From: Paenibacillus sp. FSL H8-0079 | GTDB taxonomy: Bacteria > Bacillota > Bacilli > Paenibacillales > Paenibacillaceae | Assembly (NCBI RefSeq): GCF_037991315.1 | Contig: NZ_CP150300.1 | Coordinates: 1,984,001-2,048,000 of the forward strand | Reading direction: 5' to 3' | Length of the DNA: 64,000 nucleotides | Part shown: positions 61,264-64,000 of the stretch, piece after piece | Numbering within the stretch: the first letter of the stretch is position 1 | Layout: each line of letters starts with the position of its first letter | Translations under genes and position numbers: made by a program | The notes under the pieces: model-generated | What the model was told of the DNA's origin: nothing | Seen by the model: only the letters and a program-made list of their open reading frames with translations | Databases searched by the model: none

Positions 61264-63744
61264 GTGGAGCACCTACATGGTACGTACAACTTAGAACTTG
61301 TTATTTTATCCTATATTATTGCATCGCTAGCTTCGTACGCGGCGCTTGACCTTGCAGGCCGTGTCAGTCAGGCTAGCGGGGTGGCGCGGAATGTATGGCT
61401 CACCTGCGGCGCAGTCTCCATGGGTCTGGGTATCTGGTCCATGCATTTCGTGGGTATGCTGGCATTTGTTCTGCCTACGCAAGTTTCCTATTCCACCGGT
61501 AAGGTTGTTTTATCTGTTCTACTCGCTATTGTCGCATCAGGGGTGGCCTTGAACATTGCGGGTAGACAATCGGGCAAGATAAGAAAGCTTATGATTGCTG
61601 GCGTACTTATGACTGCAGGGATCAGTTCGATGCATTATGTGGGCATGGCAGCAATGTCGACCCCTGTTACGTATGAACCAGGCAGAGTGGTGTTATCCAT
61701 TCTAATTGCAGCCATTGCTTCATTCGCGGCATTGTGGCTTATGTTTTTCTTCCGTTATCGTCAATCCAGCCATACCTGGGTTTACAAGATGGGTAGCGGT
61801 CTTATTATGGGCGTGGGTATCTCCGGAATGCACTATACCGGGATGTCAGCCGCACAGTTCCATCATTCACATGGCGCAATGGTTAGTTCAGGAATGCAGA
61901 TTGAGCCAGGTATTCTCGCCTATTTGATTGCATCGGGCACGTTTATTGCACTGGGCTTGACGTTGTTTGGCATATTTATCAATCAGCGAATGTCTCAGAA
62001 AGATCGGCGGATTCATGAGAATGAGCAGTGGTATCAGGCCTTGTATCATAACCATTCGGATGCCATTATCTCCGTGGACAAGGAAGGCATTGTCAAAGGG
62101 ATAAATGTTGCTGTAACGACGATTACCGGATATCCTGAAAAAGAGGTCATGGATCGTTCCATTGACGAGATTGCTCAGCGGATCGAAATAGAGTGGATCA
62201 GTGAATTTGATTCCATCGACTGGGATGATAATCGTCTGGAGCAGGTGCACTATATGGCCAAAATGAGGGACGTACAGGGTGAACTTCTGGACCTTAGTAT
62301 TGTTGTGGTTCCTGTTGTCATTGATGATAAACATGTGGGAAGCCACATTCTAATCAAGGACATTACTGAGGAGAAGCAGGCTCAGGAGAGCATTCGTCAC
62401 CAGGCTTTGCATGATCCACTGACAGGGCTGCCCAATCGGCGCAAGTTGGATGATATGCTGGCGGGTACGATTCAAGCTTCTGAAGAAGAAGGAAATTCTT
62501 TTGCTGTTATGGTAATGGATATAGACCGTTTCAAAATGATTAATGACTCCCTCGGACACTCCGTCGGGGACGTATTTCTAAGAGAAGTCAGCAACCGAAT
62601 TATAGCAGCGATAGAAGCCTCCGATCCAAAAGCTATGGAAAATGTCATGTTGGCCCGTATGGGCGGTGATGAATTCACACTGGTGGTGACCCATGATCAA
62701 GCGACTGAGGTTCGGGTGGCCGAACTCGCGAAACAGATTGTAGAAGCCATTCAGTTACCTTACCGATTAAAGGAAAATGACTTTTACGTGACAGCTAGCA
62801 TCGGGATTGCGATGTATCCGCACCATGGAGTGGGAGCAGATTCTTTGCTGAAACATGCGGACTCCGCCATGTATGAAGTGAAGAAGAATGGCAAGAACGG
62901 TTTTCAGTTCTATACCGCCCAACTCGATTCGGAACTCTATGAACGTATTGAGCTGGAAGGTTACTTGCGTAAAGCGTTGGAGCGCGAGGAGATGGTCCTG
63001 TATTATCAACCGCAGATTCGTACCGAGGATAGCCGCATGATTGGTGTGGAGGCTCTTATTCGTTGGAATCATCCACTCAAAGGTCTGCTCGCACCTAATG
63101 TATTCATCCCGCTCGCAGAAGAGACAGGTATGATCTATGAGATTGGTAACTGGACGCTGCGGGAAGCGTGCAGGCAGATGAAGCTCTGGCATGCCAGTGG
63201 TGGACCGCTCATTCCGGTATCGGTTAACTTGTCCAGCCAGCAGTTCCATCAATCCAATTTGGTAGAACAGGTCAAGAATGCACTTCATGAGACAGGGCTG
63301 GATGCACGATATCTGGAGCTGGAGATTACAGAGAGTATGATGATGGATGCAACAGTATCCACGGCGATCCTGAACGAACTGACAGCATTGGGTGTCAAGA
63401 TCAGTCTGGATGATTTCGGTACGGGATACAGTTCACTGAGTTATCTGAAGCATTTCCCGATTCATAAGCTCAAGATTGATCGTTCATTCGTGACAGACAT
63501 TACGGAAAATCGGAGCGATCAGGCGATTGTGGCAACCATTATTTCGATGGCTCAGAATCTCCAGATGGAAGTGATTGCCGAAGGCATTGAGACGAAAGGG
63601 CAGTTGGATATTCTGATGCAGAATGACTGCCGGGAGATACAGGGGTATTATTTCAGTCGTCCACTGCCTGCAAGTGAAGTGGAACATGACTTTTTTGTAC
63701 CGCTGCGGTTGCAGGGCAATGGTACACCACCGGTACAATCCTAA
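61264..63744 (+). CDS. MHYT-PAS-GGDEF-EAL membrane protein (c-di-GMP turnover)
   Basis: An 826-residue protein controlling cyclic di-GMP. The N-terminal MHYT domain has seven membrane helices with three copies of the metal-binding signature (MHFVGM, MHYVGM, MHYTGM). A PAS domain follows at about 258-375. The GGDEF domain has an intact ARMGGDEF active site near residue 465, and the EAL domain has GVEALIRWNHP near 597 with DDFGTGYSSLSYL further on. Both active sites look complete, so synthesis, breakdown or both are possible. The start is GTG at 61264, about 9 nt after AAAGGA. MHYT domains are proposed to sense O2, CO or NO through copper. Confidence 0.95.
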   Translation: MEHLHGTYNLELVILSYIIASLASYAALDLAGRVSQASGVARNVWLTCGAVSMGLGIWSMHFVGMLAFVLPTQVSYSTGKVVLSVLLAIVASGVALNIAGRQSGKIRKLMIAGVLMTAGISSMHYVGMAAMSTPVTYEPGRVVLSILIAAIASFAALWLMFFFRYRQSSHTWVYKMGSGLIMGVGISGMHYTGMSAAQFHHSHGAMVSSGMQIEPGILAYLIASGTFIALGLTLFGIFINQRMSQKDRRIHENEQWYQALYHNHSDAIISVDKEGIVKGINVAVTTITGYPEKEVMDRSIDEIAQRIEIEWISEFDSIDWDDNRLEQVHYMAKMRDVQGELLDLSIVVVPVVIDDKHVGSHILIKDITEEKQAQESIRHQALHDPLTGLPNRRKLDDMLAGTIQASEEEGNSFAVMVMDIDRFKMINDSLGHSVGDVFLREVSNRIIAAIEASDPKAMENVMLARMGGDEFTLVVTHDQATEVRVAELAKQIVEAIQLPYRLKENDFYVTASIGIAMYPHHGVGADSLLKHADSAMYEVKKNGKNGFQFYTAQLDSELYERIELEGYLRKALEREEMVLYYQPQIRTEDSRMIGVEALIRWNHPLKGLLAPNVFIPLAEETGMIYEIGNWTLREACRQMKLWHASGGPLIPVSVNLSSQQFHQSNLVEQVKNALHETGLDARYLELEITESMMMDATVSTAILNELTALGVKISLDDFGTGYSSLSYLKHFPIHKLKIDRSFVTDITENRSDQAIVATIISMAQNLQMEVIAEGIETKGQLDILMQNDCREIQGYYFSRPLPASEVEHDFFVPLRLQGNGTPPVQS

Positions 63745-63756
63745 TCCTATAAATAC

Positions 63757-63801
63757 CAAGCGGCAAGTCCCCGTGTGTGTCGGGAACTTGCCGCTTTTTG
63801 T
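63757..63801. terminator. Terminator after the GGDEF-EAL gene
   Basis: AAGCGGCAAGTCCC pairs with GGGAACTTGCCGCTT, with a one-base bulge, followed by T residues. Confidence 0.92.
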
Positions 63802-63893
63802 TTACTTTTTATTTTTATATAACACTGGATAAAAGTATAGAGTTCAATACAACATATCGTACAAACGGTTGAATATAACGATCTGCTTCGGTC

Positions 63894-64000
63894 CTAGAGC
63901 TTAATATCCTTAACAGAATGAAGCAATTCCTCGGCCATTAGAGCCAGCGCTTGAGACGAAGAGGTTATTTCCTCCATCGTTGCCAGCTGCTGTTCTGTCG
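63894..64000 (-). CDS. Methyl-accepting chemotaxis protein, C-terminal fragment (cut by window)
   Basis: The last 35 codons of a minus-strand gene whose start lies beyond the window. The translated end is TEQQLATMEEITSSSQALAL followed by MAEELLHSVKDIKL and a TAG stop at 63894-63896. The EEITSSSQALAxMAEEL pattern is the standard final helix of chemotaxis receptors, where methylation sites and the CheA-binding bundle end. Nothing can be said about its sensor domain. It converges on the GGDEF-EAL gene. Confidence 0.8.
   Translation of the reverse strand, partial: TEQQLATMEEITSSSQALALMAEELLHSVKDIKL

Noticed and set aside
1-64000. CRISPR arrays, prophage, insertion sequences, toxin-antitoxin or defence islands
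   Set aside because: No regular spaced repeats, transposase, integrase, phage structural gene or Cas-like protein was seen on either strand; the DUF2161 nuclease-like gene stands alone.

Overview
The window looks like chromosome of an endospore-forming, Gram-positive Paenibacillus-type bacterium. The evidence is strong GGAGG-type ribosome binding sites, moderate GC, sporulation-linked genes (ytxC, prkA, a small acid-soluble spore protein candidate with a sigma-G-like promoter), liaFSR, an AbrB regulator with a C-terminal cysteine cluster, the LplB/YtcP/lipoprotein type of sugar ABC importer without its own ATPase, and a large modular secreted GH10 xylanase. The genus is inferred from gene style and order; no 16S gene is present.

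Layout. 1-7.6 kb: C-terminal part of an RluA pseudouridine synthase, an ArsC/Spx-like protein, a 5'-3' exonuclease, a secreted phosphodiester glycosidase-family protein, a MOSC protein, a ROK fructokinase, an HRDC protein and a CorA transporter on the minus strand. 8.0-11.9 kb: a SAM-I riboswitch followed by metA-metI-metC. 12-15.3 kb: mqnC (futalosine route to menaquinone) and an aldo/keto reductase-alcohol dehydrogenase pair. 15.4-19.1 kb, minus strand: YitT-family protein, a KhtT/KhtU-like K+/H+ antiporter pair and a small unknown membrane protein; a 184-bp interrupted palindrome lies at the convergent end. 19.2-22.7 kb: ytxC, a Thr T-box leader and thrS. 22.7-31 kb: a 3D-domain protein, the spore protein candidate, liaFSR, and htrA with an OmpR-type two-component pair (envelope stress). 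31-37.5 kb: ispH, a DAHP synthase, a GSI-beta type glutamine synthetase behind a GlnR/TnrA box, serC, trmL and abrB. 38.5-46.6 kb: a saccharide-use cluster (CE1-like esterase, two permeases, binding protein, GH3 glycosidase, LacI regulator) behind a promoter carrying two copies of a dyad operator. 46.7-56.1 kb: a 34-residue membrane protein, a second phosphodiester glycosidase-family protein with a coiled-coil partner, an orphan ComA-like regulator, an aminotransferase, an azoreductase, a DUF2161 nuclease-like protein, prkA and a globin-coupled sensor. 56.2-61 kb: a second LacI regulator and the xylanase. 61.2-64 kb: an MHYT-PAS-GGDEF-EAL protein and the C-terminal end of a chemotaxis receptor on the minus strand.

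How the parts fit. The xylanase (outside the cell), the importer cluster with esterase and GH3 enzyme, and two LacI regulators read as a xylan or related hemicellulose pathway split over two loci. liaFSR and htrA with its two-component system form two adjacent envelope-stress modules. The methionine block is controlled by SAM, thrS by uncharged tRNA, and glnA probably by GlnR/TnrA.

Most of the window is ordinary, well-recognised chromosome. I saw no CRISPR array, prophage, transposase, rRNA or tRNA gene. The least explained items are the long palindrome, two small membrane protein genes, the structured 5' leader of the xylanase, the duplicated operator of the sugar cluster, and the GSI-beta glutamine synthetase with an adenylylation-like tyrosine.
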